This document shows, piece by piece, positions 53,653-63,182 of a stretch of 64,000 nt of DNA. The stretch comes from Propionivibrio sp. (lineage in GTDB: Bacteria; Pseudomonadota; Gammaproteobacteria; Burkholderiales; Rhodocyclaceae): the NCBI GenBank assembly GCA_016705685.1, contig JADJLB010000010.1, forward strand, positions 712,501 to 776,500, written 5' to 3'. The translations under genes were made by a program, and so were the position numbers. The first letter of the stretch is position 1; every line of letters begins with the position of its first letter. The notes under the pieces were generated by a model that did not search any database, was not told where the DNA came from, and saw nothing but the letters and a program-made list of their open reading frames with translations.

Positions 53653-55554
53653 TTGCGTTTTCGGTTTTCAAAGCAACGCACGCAGGACAGTGAGCTTGAA
53701 AAGTTCCGCTTCCGTATCGTGTTTGCCGCAGGAGCAGTGGTACTGGCGTTTTCCTTGTTGATTGGGCGCTTTTTCTACCTGCAAGTCATACAACGCGACT
53801 ATTACACGACGCGGGCCGAAGACAACCGCATCTCCCTGGTGCCCATTGCTCCCAACCGTGGCGTCATTCTTGATCGAAACGGGACGATCCTGGCACGAAA
53901 TTACACCGCGTTCACCCTCGAAATCACCCCGTCCAAGATCGACAGACTCGATGAAACCATCGAAGAACTTGGAAGGTTGGTTGAAATCCTCCCCAAGGAC
54001 CGGCGGCGATTTCGCAAACTGCTCGAAGAAAGCAAGTCCTTCGAAAGCCTACCGATTCGTACGCGCCTGAGCGACGAGGAAGTCGCCCGCTTCGCGGCCA
54101 ATCGTTACCGTTTTCCGGGAGTTGAAGTCAAGGCGCGGTTATTCCGTCAATACCCGCTCGGCTCGATCGCTTCACACGCCATCGGCTATATCAATCGCAT
54201 CAACAAGACCGATCTTGAAACGATCGAAAAGAACGAGCAGGAGGCCAATTACAAAGGCACCGACCACATCGGCAAGACCGGATTGGAACAGAAATACGAA
54301 TTTCAACTGCATGGTCAGACCGGTTACGAGGAAGTCGAGATTGATGCCGGCGGTCACGCGATTCGCAGCCTGGCCAGAACCGCGCCGATATCCGGTAACA
54401 ACCTGACGTTGACTCTGGATGCCAAATTACAGGAGATTACCGAAAAAGCATTTGGCGATCGACGCGGTGCCTTGGTCGCCATCGAGCCTTCAACCGGCGG
54501 AATTCTCGCCCTGGTATCGACACCCACCTTTGACCCGAATCTTTTTGTCGATGGTATCCGTTCGGACGAATGGGATCTGCTCAACAACTCACCGGATCGC
54601 CCCATGGTCAATCGCGCCCTGAACGGCGCCTACCCGCCGGGTTCAACCTTCAAGCCTTTCATGGCCCTGGCTGCGCTCGAAATCGGCAAACGTTCGCCAA
54701 GCCAGACGATCTACGATCCCGGCTACTTCTCTTTTGGTGGCCATACCTTCCGCGACGACAAGAAGGGAGGGCACGGCTCGGTCGACATGTACAAATCGAT
54801 CGTCCACTCGTGCGACACCTATTACTACATGCTGGCTAATGACATGGGCATTGACAATATTGCACGGTTCATGGGCAGCCTTGGACTGGGTAGCCGCACC
54901 GGCATCGACATCGAAGGCGAGTCGGAGGGCGTGCTGCCATCGCCGGAGTGGAAAAAACGTCGCTTCAAACGCCCGGATCAGCAAAAATGGTACGCTGGCG
55001 AAACGATCTCGATCGGCATCGGCCAAGGCTACAACGCTTACACCCCGATCCAACTGGCGCAAGCCATTGCCGCGGTGGCCAATAACGGTGTGCTCTACCG
55101 ACCGCATCTCGTCAGATACATCACCGACACCAAGAGCGGCCAAAAATCACTGATCGAACCCGAACCGTTACGCACGCTCCACTGGAAACCACAAAATGTC
55201 GAAACGATCAAGAATGCAATGATCGGCGTCAACAAGGAAGGAACGGGTGCCCGGGCATTTGCTGGTGCAGAGTATGTTTCAGGCGGCAAGACCGGCACAG
55301 CACAGTTGTTCAGCCTCAAAGGGGCGGATTACCGGTCAGGCAAACTGAAGCAGGAGTTACGCGACCACGCACTGTTCATTGCCTTCGCGCCGGCGGATCA
55401 ACCTAAAATCGCCCTCGCCGTTCTGGTCGAGAATGGCGGTTTTGGCGCGCGCTCGGCGGCGCCGATCGCCCGCATGGTCATCGACTACTACCTGCTGGGC
55501 AAGCTTCCCCAGGGGCCCGCAAAAGATGAAGATTCACCGGAAAAAGTGGAATAG
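53653..55554 (+). CDS. mrdA: penicillin-binding protein 2, elongation transpeptidase
   Basis: 633 residues from a TTG at 53653 with GAGGAAATTTCCC upstream. One membrane helix (about 23-45), the PBP dimerisation domain (NRGVILDRNGTILARNYTAF), then the transpeptidase with the nucleophile motif S-T-F-K in YPPGSTFKPFMALAALE, S-x-N equivalent SCDTYYYMLAND and K-T-G in SGGKTGTAQLF. PBP2 cross-links lateral wall peptidoglycan with RodA. Confidence 0.96.
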   Translation: MRFRFSKQRTQDSELEKFRFRIVFAAGAVVLAFSLLIGRFFYLQVIQRDYYTTRAEDNRISLVPIAPNRGVILDRNGTILARNYTAFTLEITPSKIDRLDETIEELGRLVEILPKDRRRFRKLLEESKSFESLPIRTRLSDEEVARFAANRYRFPGVEVKARLFRQYPLGSIASHAIGYINRINKTDLETIEKNEQEANYKGTDHIGKTGLEQKYEFQLHGQTGYEEVEIDAGGHAIRSLARTAPISGNNLTLTLDAKLQEITEKAFGDRRGALVAIEPSTGGILALVSTPTFDPNLFVDGIRSDEWDLLNNSPDRPMVNRALNGAYPPGSTFKPFMALAALEIGKRSPSQTIYDPGYFSFGGHTFRDDKKGGHGSVDMYKSIVHSCDTYYYMLANDMGIDNIARFMGSLGLGSRTGIDIEGESEGVLPSPEWKKRRFKRPDQQKWYAGETISIGIGQGYNAYTPIQLAQAIAAVANNGVLYRPHLVRYITDTKSGQKSLIEPEPLRTLHWKPQNVETIKNAMIGVNKEGTGARAFAGAEYVSGGKTGTAQLFSLKGADYRSGKLKQELRDHALFIAFAPADQPKIALAVLVENGGFGARSAAPIARMVIDYYLLGKLPQGPAKDEDSPEKVE

Positions 55555-55557
55555 GCC

Positions 55558-56664
55558 GTGTTCAAGCACCTACTCGAACGCTTCTGGGCACGCCTGACCG
55601 GAAATATCGACGGGCCACTATTGGCCATTGCCCTGGCTCTGATGGCCTTTGGGGTAGCCACCGTCTTTAGCGCCACCTACGACGCCAATAACCGGGCCTA
55701 CAGTCAGTTGTTGAACATGCTGGTTGGTCTTGCGGCCATGTGGGCCATTGCCCAGACCCCGCCGCAAAAACTGATGCGCTTTGCTGTCCCACTTTACGTT
55801 CTCGGCGTCGTTCTGCTGGTGTTGGTGTTCTTGGTGGGCGTCAAGGTCAATGGGGCCAAGCGCTGGCTTCCGCTGGGCTTCACCCGAATCCAGCCGGCCG
55901 AGATTCTCAAGATCGCGATGCCGCTGATGCTGGCCTGGTATTTTCACCGGTACGAGTCCGCCCTGAAATTCCGTCACTTCGCGATTGCCGGCATCTTGCT
56001 GCTCGTTCCCTTCGGACTGATCGCCAAACAGCCCGATCTGGGAACCGCGATTCTCGTCGGCGCTTCCGGGTTTTACGTCATCTTCCTTGCCGGACTGCCT
56101 TGGAAAGCCGTCATCGGCCTGATCCTCGCCGGCGCCAGTGCCGCGCCTTTCGTGTGGACCATGCTGCACGGCTATCAGCGCAAGCGTCTGCTGACATTGA
56201 TCGATCCGACCACCGACCCGCTGGGAGCGGGATATCACATCATCCAATCGACGATCGCAATCGGCTCGGGAGGCAGCTTCGGAAAAGGCTGGCTGCAAGG
56301 AACGCAAACCCACCTGGAATTTATTCCCGAGCGTCACACCGACTTCATTTTTGCCGTATTTTCGGAAGAGCGCGGCTTGCTCGGGAACGCCATCCTGGTC
56401 GGCTTGTATTTATTGCTGATCGCCCGGGGGCTCATGATCTCGGCCAACGCTTCGACCTTGTTTGCCCGCGTACTGGGCGGAGCAATCACCCTGAGTTTCT
56501 TCACTTACGTCTTTGTTAACATGGGCATGGTCAGTGGTGTTTTGCCTGTCGTTGGCGTTCCGCTGCCGTTTATGAGTTATGGTGGAACGGCGCTGGTCAC
56601 CTTGTTTCTCGGCCTGGGCATCCTGATGAGCATCCACTCTCACCGGATGCTGGTAAAGAAGTGA
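55558..56664 (+). CDS. mrdB: RodA peptidoglycan glycosyltransferase (SEDS family)
   Basis: 368 residues from a GTG four bases after mrdA. Ten membrane helices are expected. SEDS motifs include VKVNGAKRWLPLGFTRIQPA, IAKQPDLGTAILVGASGFYV with the catalytic-region Asp, GGSFGKGWLQGTQTHLEFIP and VPLPFMSYGGTALVTLFLGL. RodA polymerises lipid II with its PBP2 partner. The usual mrdA-mrdB pair is intact. Confidence 0.96.
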   Translation: MFKHLLERFWARLTGNIDGPLLAIALALMAFGVATVFSATYDANNRAYSQLLNMLVGLAAMWAIAQTPPQKLMRFAVPLYVLGVVLLVLVFLVGVKVNGAKRWLPLGFTRIQPAEILKIAMPLMLAWYFHRYESALKFRHFAIAGILLLVPFGLIAKQPDLGTAILVGASGFYVIFLAGLPWKAVIGLILAGASAAPFVWTMLHGYQRKRLLTLIDPTTDPLGAGYHIIQSTIAIGSGGSFGKGWLQGTQTHLEFIPERHTDFIFAVFSEERGLLGNAILVGLYLLLIARGLMISANASTLFARVLGGAITLSFFTYVFVNMGMVSGVLPVVGVPLPFMSYGGTALVTLFLGLGILMSIHSHRMLVKK

Positions 56665-56691
56665 TGCGCGCTGCCGGGTGAAAGAAAGCCG

Positions 56692-57726
56692 ATGAGACAG
56701 AGAAAACCTTGTGCGCTACCCGCCTCGCTGCTGATGCTGCTCTTTCTCTCCGCCTGTGGCAGTCAGGCGCCGCGCGCCATCGATGGCACCGTACCGGGCA
56801 GTGATCCTTCATCGCCGACAAGTACTGTCCGCAAGCCGAGCGCAACGCAAAAACGTGGCGGTGGCTATTACAAGGATGACGGGCCGGGCGACGACATCCC
56901 CGATAATCTGGACGACATTCCGGATGCTCAACCGAGAAGTGAACCGCTGCACCGGTTTGCCAACAAACCCTACAACGTGCTGGGTAGGTCGTATGTGCCG
57001 GAAACCAGCCTCAGGCCTTTCCGCCAGACCGGCACGGCCAGCTGGTACGGGAAGAAGTTTCATGGGCAGATGACTTCGATCGGCGAACCCTACGACATGT
57101 TCTCGATGACTGCCGCCCATCCGACGCTAGCCATCCCCTCCTACGTACGGATCACCAACTTGGGCAATGGCAAATCCGTGATCGTTCGCGTTACCGATCG
57201 CGGGCCGTTTCACGCGGATCGGATCATCGATCTCTCCTACCTAGCGGCATACCGCCTCGGTTACATCAACGAAGGCAGCACGCAGGTTGAAGTCGAAGCC
57301 GTGCTACCCCGCGACTCGACCCTGCTGAACTACGCGCAGATCAAACCACCGGCACAACCGGCCAAGGCGCCCATGGCCCGAGTGGAACGCGACGAAATTG
57401 AAATCCTGGCGACGCGCGGGGAGGTGAATACGAATTCAGCCGCAGCTTCGTCGCCAGGATCGACTCTATCGCCCACGTCGGCGCCGACCACCCCGAAAGG
57501 TGTATTCCTTCAGCTTGGGGCCTTTTCCAATGCGGACAACGCCGACAACCTACGTTCCCATCTATCACGAGAACTGGACTGGTTGAACGAAGGCATCCAG
57601 ATCAGCGCCAGCGGAGGGATCCACCGTGTACAACTCGGTCCCTATGCGACCCGTGCCGATGCCGAAAAAGTCGCCGAAAAGATTCGCCTGGTGCTCGGCT
57701 ACAAACCCGGGTTTGTGGTGCGCTAA
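56692..57726 (+). CDS. rlpA: RlpA septal-ring lipoprotein with SPOR domain
   Basis: 344 residues. Lipoprotein signal with L-S-A-C at Cys22. The double-psi beta-barrel spans about 105-200 (TGTASWYGKKFHGQMTSIGE, SYVRITNLGNGKSVIVRVTD, RGPFHADRIIDLSY). A Ser/Thr/Pro linker leads to a C-terminal SPOR domain (about 266-344, GVFLQLGAFSNADNADNLRS). RlpA cleaves or binds denuded glycan strands, and SPOR targets it to the septum. It ends the rod-shape operon, 27 bases from convergent hypF. Confidence 0.94.
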   Translation: MRQRKPCALPASLLMLLFLSACGSQAPRAIDGTVPGSDPSSPTSTVRKPSATQKRGGGYYKDDGPGDDIPDNLDDIPDAQPRSEPLHRFANKPYNVLGRSYVPETSLRPFRQTGTASWYGKKFHGQMTSIGEPYDMFSMTAAHPTLAIPSYVRITNLGNGKSVIVRVTDRGPFHADRIIDLSYLAAYRLGYINEGSTQVEVEAVLPRDSTLLNYAQIKPPAQPAKAPMARVERDEIEILATRGEVNTNSAAASSPGSTLSPTSAPTTPKGVFLQLGAFSNADNADNLRSHLSRELDWLNEGIQISASGGIHRVQLGPYATRADAEKVAEKIRLVLGYKPGFVVR

Positions 57727-57753
57727 AGCCTACGATTCCGATCGGAGAAACAG

Positions 57754-60060
57754 TTACCCCTGCAAGTACTTCAAGGCAACCCACGCCTGGCCAACAGACA
57801 AGCCTCCGTCATTGGGCGGCAATTTACGGGCTTCAATCAGGGACAATCCGCGGCTGCCGAGGCGAGAGCGCAACCCTCGGGCGATCACCTGATTGAGGAA
57901 GCATCCCCCGCTGCCCACGATAGTGCTGCCTGACGGTGCAACGGCACAAATCCAGTCGGCCAACGCGGCCACAAGCGTGGCATGGAAAATGGCCGCACCG
58001 CGTTCGGGAACCTTTTCATCGGCCAACACCGCATAGAGTTCCCGCAAATCCAGGCAACCGTCTTGAATCGTCCAGGCGCCATTCAGCGGCAGTATGTCCC
58101 CGTAACGATCAGCCATTCCTTCGAGCAACTCCGACGCTTGGCCATCGAATGCCATGACCGGTTTGACACCAAGTAACCCCGCGGCCGCGTTGATGTAGCA
58201 GCCAAGACTTGAAGTTTCAGGGCATTTAACGCCGCGTAACAGCGTCTTTGCAACCGCCGCCGCACCTCGCTGCCCCGGAAACCGCTGTTCGATTTCCTGG
58301 CCGCGTCCGAGTTGTTGGAGTACCGCGGCCGCCAGACGCCATGGCACTCTGAGCGCGTGTTCTCCAACGAGTTGGATCGGCGCAATGTGCCCAATGCGCT
58401 CCATCCGCGCGCCATCGACACGCAGTAATTCTCCACCCCAACCGCGTCCATCCGTTCCCAGCCCGATACCATCGAGCGACAACCCGATGACCGGCGTGTC
58501 AATCCGATGTTCGGCCAGAACAGCCGCCGTGTGGGCATGATGATGCTGGACGGCAAGCGAGGGAACTCCTTTTTGGAGCGCAAAGTCCAAGGCATACCGA
58601 GTCGAGTGGAAAGAACGGTCCAGATCGTGCGCAACAAACGCGGGTTTGATGTCGAGTAACTTGAGGAGGCGGGACACGGTCGAGTCGAAAAAATCGCAGG
58701 CCGCCGCGTTATCCAGATCGCCGATATGCTGTGACACAAACGCCTCGTCACCACGGGTCACGCAGACCGTGTTCTTGAACCACCCGCCCACCGCCAGAAC
58801 CGGCGGACCGGATCTTGGCAGTTTGATCGGCTGTGGTGTATAGCCCCGCCCGCGACGGACGAGTTGCAAGCCACCAGGACCGGAACGGGCGATACTGTCG
58901 TCGCAGCGCGAAACGATCTCGCGCTCATGCAGAAGAAAAGCATCGGCCACACCGGACAGGCGCATCAGGGCTTCCTTGTCGCCGATGACCAGGGGTTCGC
59001 CGCCGCTGTCGGCACCGGTCATGACCAAGGCGAGTTTCTGTGGTCGATCCAGCCAACCGAGACCTTGCGGCCGGCCAGCAGCCTCATGGAAAAGCAAATA
59101 CTGCAAGGGCGTGCTGGGTATCATCACCCCGAGCCAGCTCAAACCATTGGTCACTCCCGGCAATACGCTATCGCAGTTTGGTCGTTTTTTCAGCAATATG
59201 ATCGGACGCTCCGACATCGCGAGCAGCCCGGGTTCGCCGAGATTCAATTGAACAAAAGTACTGGCCGATGCGGCGTTGGCCAGCATGACGGCAAACGGGC
59301 GTTCATCGCGCTGCTTACGTTCGCGCAGAACGGCAACTGCACCGGCATTGCGCGCATCGCAGGCCAGATGAAACCCGCCCATGCCCTTGATGGCAATAAT
59401 CTTTCCCTGTTTGACAAGCGCCAGGGCTTGTGTGATCGGATCGCCCGGCAAAGGCTGTCCGTCCGCATCCAGTAACGCCAGCTGCGGTCCGCATTTCGGG
59501 CAACAAATCACTTCGTCCTTGCTATGCCGACCTTCTTTGCGCCGGGTTTCGCTCTGGCACTTTGCGCATGGGGCATGGCCCTTCAGGCTGGTACGTTCGC
59601 GGGCAAACGGCAAGGCACGGGTAATCGTGTAACGCGGGCCGCAATGCGAACAACCGGCGAACGCATAGCGCCAGCGTCGGTTTGCCGGATCGAACATTTC
59701 TGTCAGGCAATCGCGGCAAACCGCCAAGTCATGCCCGACCATGGCGGGAAACCGGCCGCCGCGATTATTGAGGATATAAAAATCGTCGGAAACGCACTCG
59801 AGAGGACCATCCAGCGCCTTTACCGAATCGATGCGCGCCGCGACAGGAGCGTCCACTCGAAGGCGCTCAATCAGGCTTTGCACCTGCTCAGCGGCGCCAC
59901 AGACTTCTATCTCAACGCCATGCGCGTCTTTCTTGACCCAACCGGTAAGCAAAAGCTCTTTGGCCAACCGCCAGATATACGGTCGGAAACCTACGCCCTG
60001 TGCGACACCGCTGAGCCGAATACGTTGACAAACGTTGTTCAATTTATCTGGAATTTGCAC
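57754..60060 (-). CDS. hypF: carbamoyltransferase HypF (hydrogenase maturation)
   Basis: 768 residues from a GTG at 60060 whose Shine-Dalgarno is weak. Domains in order: acylphosphatase (about 10-100, SGVAQGVGFRPYIWRLA), two zinc fingers (CRDC...CSHC and CAKC...CPKC, about 115-190), a YrdC/Sua5-like domain (KQGKIIAIKGMGGFHLACDA) and a Kae1-like domain with VQHHHAHTAAVLAEH and LSLDGIGLGTDGRGWGGELL. HypF makes carbamoyl groups that become the cyanide ligands of [NiFe]-hydrogenase. No other hyp or hydrogenase gene is in the window, so it stands apart here. Confidence 0.95.
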   Translation of the reverse strand: MQIPDKLNNVCQRIRLSGVAQGVGFRPYIWRLAKELLLTGWVKKDAHGVEIEVCGAAEQVQSLIERLRVDAPVAARIDSVKALDGPLECVSDDFYILNNRGGRFPAMVGHDLAVCRDCLTEMFDPANRRWRYAFAGCSHCGPRYTITRALPFARERTSLKGHAPCAKCQSETRRKEGRHSKDEVICCPKCGPQLALLDADGQPLPGDPITQALALVKQGKIIAIKGMGGFHLACDARNAGAVAVLRERKQRDERPFAVMLANAASASTFVQLNLGEPGLLAMSERPIILLKKRPNCDSVLPGVTNGLSWLGVMIPSTPLQYLLFHEAAGRPQGLGWLDRPQKLALVMTGADSGGEPLVIGDKEALMRLSGVADAFLLHEREIVSRCDDSIARSGPGGLQLVRRGRGYTPQPIKLPRSGPPVLAVGGWFKNTVCVTRGDEAFVSQHIGDLDNAAACDFFDSTVSRLLKLLDIKPAFVAHDLDRSFHSTRYALDFALQKGVPSLAVQHHHAHTAAVLAEHRIDTPVIGLSLDGIGLGTDGRGWGGELLRVDGARMERIGHIAPIQLVGEHALRVPWRLAAAVLQQLGRGQEIEQRFPGQRGAAAVAKTLLRGVKCPETSSLGCYINAAAGLLGVKPVMAFDGQASELLEGMADRYGDILPLNGAWTIQDGCLDLRELYAVLADEKVPERGAAIFHATLVAALADWICAVAPSGSTIVGSGGCFLNQVIARGLRSRLGSRGLSLIEARKLPPNDGGLSVGQAWVALKYLQG

Positions 60061-60314
60061 GGGTCAATCCGTATCTTTTTCGTTGGAAGGGAACTTCCTT
60101 TACGCCGGAGGTCGTCCGTATCGTCAAATCGAATCGCTGCTCCTTGCTTGACGGAAAAACAGTACGGTCATTCTATTCAATGATGCTGCATAATGATACC
60201 CAAGCAACACGAAAACTTCGTTCCGTGCCCTCATTCTGCTTAACCCAGCCGCGACAAAAGAAACCCCGCACCGACTGATCCGGCGCTCTTGCGCCTTGGG
60301 GCCAGGACCGACGC
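60061..60314. other. gene-free upstream region of hypF and ccmA
   Basis: This is the hypF-proximal part of a 328-base divergent gap. No reading frame or RNA gene is recognisable. It must contain the hypF promoter. The ccm-proximal part carries the FNR-type box listed next. Confidence 0.5.
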
Positions 60315-60328
60315 ATGATCTACATCAA
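60315..60328 (+). promoter_or_regulatory. FNR/ANR box of the ccm operon
   Basis: ATGAT-CTAC-ATCAA matches the FNR consensus TTGAT-N4-ATCAA at nine of ten fixed bases. A -10-like CATAAT follows at 60351-60356. If transcription starts near 60363, the box is centred at about -41.5, the standard class II activation position. This suggests the ccm genes are raised under low oxygen. hypF diverges on the other side and could share the site. Confidence 0.65.
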
Positions 60329-60388
60329 CCCAAAGCACGTCACCACGCTGCATAATAGCGGTTTTTCCCCCTTTGACCCCTCCCAGGC

Positions 60389-61003
60389 ATGCTCGAAGCC
60401 TCCAACATCGAATGCGTACGCGGCGAGCGAACTCTGTTCTCGCACGTCGATTTCCGTCTTGATGGTGGTGAATTGCTTGATTTGCAGGGCGGAAACGGCT
60501 CGGGAAAAACCAGTCTGCTGCGCATGATTTGCGGCCTATCAGCGCCGGCGAATGGCGAAATACGCTGGCGGGGCGAGTTGATCGGCAAGCTTGGCGAGGA
60601 TTATCGTCGCGAGTTGTGTTTTCTTGGCCACCACAACGCCATCAAGGAAGAACTGACGCCGCTCGAAAACCTGCTGGCCTCGGCCAAACTGGCCGACGAA
60701 ATACTCGATGCAGGCGAAGCGCTCGATGCGCTGGAAATCGTTGGCCTGGCCGGACGCGAAGATCTGGCCTGTCGCTACCTGTCGCAGGGCCAGAAGCGCC
60801 GTGTCGCGCTGGCACGGCTGGTCAATGAACGGCGAGCCCTGTGGCTGCTCGATGAACCCTACGTGGCGCTGGATGCGGCGGCGGTCGAACTGATCGCCGG
60901 CTTGATCGGCGCCCATCTGCAACGCGGCGGTTTGGCCGTACTGACCACGCATCAAACGGTCAACATCGTCGCTGGCTCGGTTCGTCAGCTGCGGCTGAAC
61001 TAG
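60389..61003 (+). CDS. ccmA: heme exporter ATPase CcmA
   Basis: 204 residues, an ABC ATPase with Walker A LQGGNGSGKTSLLRMICG, the ABC signature YLSQGQKRRVALARLV and Walker B LWLLDEPYVALDAAAV. With CcmB it energises release of holo-CcmE from CcmC in System I cytochrome c maturation. First gene of the ccm operon; an FNR-type box lies about 60-75 bases upstream. Confidence 0.95.
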   Translation: MLEASNIECVRGERTLFSHVDFRLDGGELLDLQGGNGSGKTSLLRMICGLSAPANGEIRWRGELIGKLGEDYRRELCFLGHHNAIKEELTPLENLLASAKLADEILDAGEALDALEIVGLAGREDLACRYLSQGQKRRVALARLVNERRALWLLDEPYVALDAAAVELIAGLIGAHLQRGGLAVLTTHQTVNIVAGSVRQLRLN

Positions 61004-61027
61004 CCGTCGTCCTGGGTTAACCGGAAT

Positions 61028-61696
61028 ATGCTCAACCTGATTCGTGCCATTATCAGCCGTGACCTTCGTCTGGCGCTGCGCCGTCGGGCGGACTTGGTGT
61101 CGGCGCTGTTCTTTTTCATCATCGTCGTCAGTTTGTTTCCGCTTGGCGTGGGGCCTGAGCCGGAGCTGTTGCGCAAGCTGGCGCCGGGCGTGCTGTGGGT
61201 CGCCGCGCTGTTGGCTACCCTGCTGTCCTTGCCGCGCCTCTTTGCCGACGATCATCGCGACGGCACGCTGGAACAACTGGCGTTGGCGCCGCAGCCCCTC
61301 GGCCTGATCGTGCTCGGCAAGGTCCTGGCACACTGGCTGGTTTCGGGCCTGCCGCTCACGCTGTTGGCCCCGGTCCTGGGAATCCAGTTCGACCTGTCCG
61401 GCGAGGCACTGTGGGTTCTCGCCTTCTCGCTGCTGATCGGGACGCCTGCCTTGTCCGGCATCGGAGCCATCGGCGCAGCGCTGACGCTGGGCGTACGGGG
61501 CGGTGGCGTACTGCTTTCGCTGCTGGTGCTTCCCCTGTATATTCCGGTGCTGATTTTCGGGGCGGGCGCGGTCGATGCCGCCGTCATCGGACTCGGCGCG
61601 CAAGCCCACCTGTCGCTCCTGGGTGCCATGATGCTGGGCGGCGTATTTTTTGCCCCGTGGCCAACCGCAGCGGCGTTACGGATTGCTTTGGAATAA
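61028..61696 (+). CDS. ccmB: heme exporter membrane subunit CcmB
   Basis: 222 residues with six membrane helices. The start IRAIISRDLRLALRRRADLV, the middle LLSLPRLFADDHRDGTLEQL and IGTPALSGIGAIGAALTLGV are family signatures. It partners CcmA. Its stop overlaps the ccmC start by one base (TAATG). Confidence 0.94.
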   Translation: MLNLIRAIISRDLRLALRRRADLVSALFFFIIVVSLFPLGVGPEPELLRKLAPGVLWVAALLATLLSLPRLFADDHRDGTLEQLALAPQPLGLIVLGKVLAHWLVSGLPLTLLAPVLGIQFDLSGEALWVLAFSLLIGTPALSGIGAIGAALTLGVRGGGVLLSLLVLPLYIPVLIFGAGAVDAAVIGLGAQAHLSLLGAMMLGGVFFAPWPTAAALRIALE

Positions 61697-62463
61697 TGGG
61701 TAACAAACTGATCAACATTTATCGATTCGCCAGCCCGCAGGCATTTTACCCGCTCGCCGGCAAGATGATTCCCTGGTTTTGGACTCTGGCTGCCATTTTC
61801 GGCATCGCCGGGCTCTACATCGGCTTTCTGGTGGCGCCTACGGACGCGCAACAGGGCGAGGGTTACCGTATCATCTTCCTGCACGTACCGGCTTCCTGGT
61901 TGTCGATGTTCATTTATCTGGTGATGGCATTCTGGGCCGGGCTGGGGCTGGGCTTCAACTTCCGCCTGTCGGGCATGATGGCTTCGGCGCTGGCGCCGAC
62001 CGGTGCGCTGTTCGCCTTCCTTTCCCTGTGGACCGGCGCACTGTGGGGCAAGCCAATGTGGGGCACGTGGTGGGTTTGGGACGCGCGTCTGACCTCGGAG
62101 CTGATCCTGCTTTTTCTCTACGTCGGCTTCATCGCCCTGCAATCGTCGATAGACGACCCGCGGCGCGCCGACAAGGCGGGGGCCATCCTGGCGCTGGTCG
62201 GCGTGGTCAATATCCCGATCATCTATTTTTCGGTGAAGTGGTGGAACACCCTGCATCAGGGCTCTTCGGTCAGTCTGACCAAATCGCCCTCGATGGCCGT
62301 GACAATGCTCTGGGGCATGTTGCTCTGCGCACTGGGTTGCTGGATGTATTCTATCGCCGTGGCCTTGATGCGGGTGCGCTCCATCATGCTGGAACGCGAG
62401 CGTCACACCGACTGGGTTCGCGCCGAATTGGCGGAGCCGGGCGAACACGCTGGCCAGGAGTAA
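61696..62463 (+). CDS. ccmC: heme-handling protein CcmC
   Basis: 255 residues from the ATG at 61696; the long upstream frame extension is a shadow of ccmB. Six membrane helices flank the tryptophan-rich WGTWWVWDARLTSELILLFL, with the heme-ligand His residues in FLHVPASWLSMFIY and WWNTLHQGSSVS. CcmC attaches heme to CcmE on the periplasmic face. Confidence 0.95.
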   Translation: MGNKLINIYRFASPQAFYPLAGKMIPWFWTLAAIFGIAGLYIGFLVAPTDAQQGEGYRIIFLHVPASWLSMFIYLVMAFWAGLGLGFNFRLSGMMASALAPTGALFAFLSLWTGALWGKPMWGTWWVWDARLTSELILLFLYVGFIALQSSIDDPRRADKAGAILALVGVVNIPIIYFSVKWWNTLHQGSSVSLTKSPSMAVTMLWGMLLCALGCWMYSIAVALMRVRSIMLERERHTDWVRAELAEPGEHAGQE

Positions 62464-62466
62464 GCC

Positions 62467-62676
62467 ATGTATTGGAACAGTTTTTCTGAATTTATGGCCA
62501 TGGGCAACCACGGCGTCTATGTCTGGGGCTCGGTAGGCGTCATGGCGATCCTGATGCTGCTGGAACCGGTATTGCTGATCCAGAGTCGAAAAAACCTTAT
62601 TGCTCGGCTCAAACGCCAGTTCCGCGCCGAGCGTTCCGATGCCAACACCGATCGCAAGACATCACCCCAAAGGTAG
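62467..62676 (+). CDS. ccmD: heme exporter protein CcmD
   Basis: 69 residues with a single membrane helix and a basic C-terminal tail (RKNLIARLKRQFRAERS). The N-terminal FSEFMAMGNHGVYVWGSVGV is the CcmD pattern. It stabilises the CcmC-CcmE complex. It lies three bases after ccmC and three before ccmE. Confidence 0.9.
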   Translation: MYWNSFSEFMAMGNHGVYVWGSVGVMAILMLLEPVLLIQSRKNLIARLKRQFRAERSDANTDRKTSPQR

Positions 62677-62679
62677 CCA

Positions 62680-63159
62680 TTGAAAACACGTCACAAGCGC
62701 ATTGCGCTGATCATCGGCGGTCTGGCAATTCTCGGCCTCGTCGTTGCTCTGGTGCTCAACGCCTTTCAGAGCAATCTGGTATTTTTCTTCACGCCAACGC
62801 AGGTGGCGGCGGGTGAAGCACCCAGGGGCAAGTCTTTTCGCATCGGCGGCCTGGTCAAGGAAGGCTCGATCAAACGCGAGCCCGATGGCGTCACCTTGCG
62901 TTTTGTCGTGACCGATACCGAAAAGGACATGATCGTCGCTTACAAGGGAATCCTGCCCGACCTTTTCAAGGAGGGGAAAGGCGCCGTCGCCCAGGGTAAG
63001 CTCGGCGAGGATGGTATTTTCATCGCCAGTGAAGTGCTCGCCAAGCACGATGAGAACTACATGCCGCCGGAAGCCACCCAGGCCGTCGGCGACGCGCAAG
63101 CGCGCGCAGCCGCCAACAAAGCGGCTGTCGAAGCGACGGCCAAGACCGTAAAGCATTGA
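62680..63159 (+). CDS. ccmE: periplasmic heme chaperone CcmE
   Basis: 159 residues from a TTG three bases after ccmD. A membrane anchor (about 8-28) precedes an OB-fold domain. The covalent heme ligand His123 lies in [12 protein letters not shown], with Tyr127 as axial ligand. The C-terminal tail is Ala-rich and charged. It carries heme from CcmC to CcmF/H. Confidence 0.95.
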   Translation: MKTRHKRIALIIGGLAILGLVVALVLNAFQSNLVFFFTPTQVAAGEAPRGKSFRIGGLVKEGSIKREPDGVTLRFVVTDTEKDMIVAYKGILPDLFKEGKGAVAQGKLGEDGIFIASEVLAKHDENYMPPEATQAVGDAQARAAANKAAVEATAKTVKH

Positions 63160-63182
63160 TTGAAGGAAACGGACAAACGCTC

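Noticed and set aside
60539-62511. Two long minus-strand ORFs across ccmA-ccmC
   Set aside because: They are Gln/Arg/His-rich shadows of recognised ccm genes.
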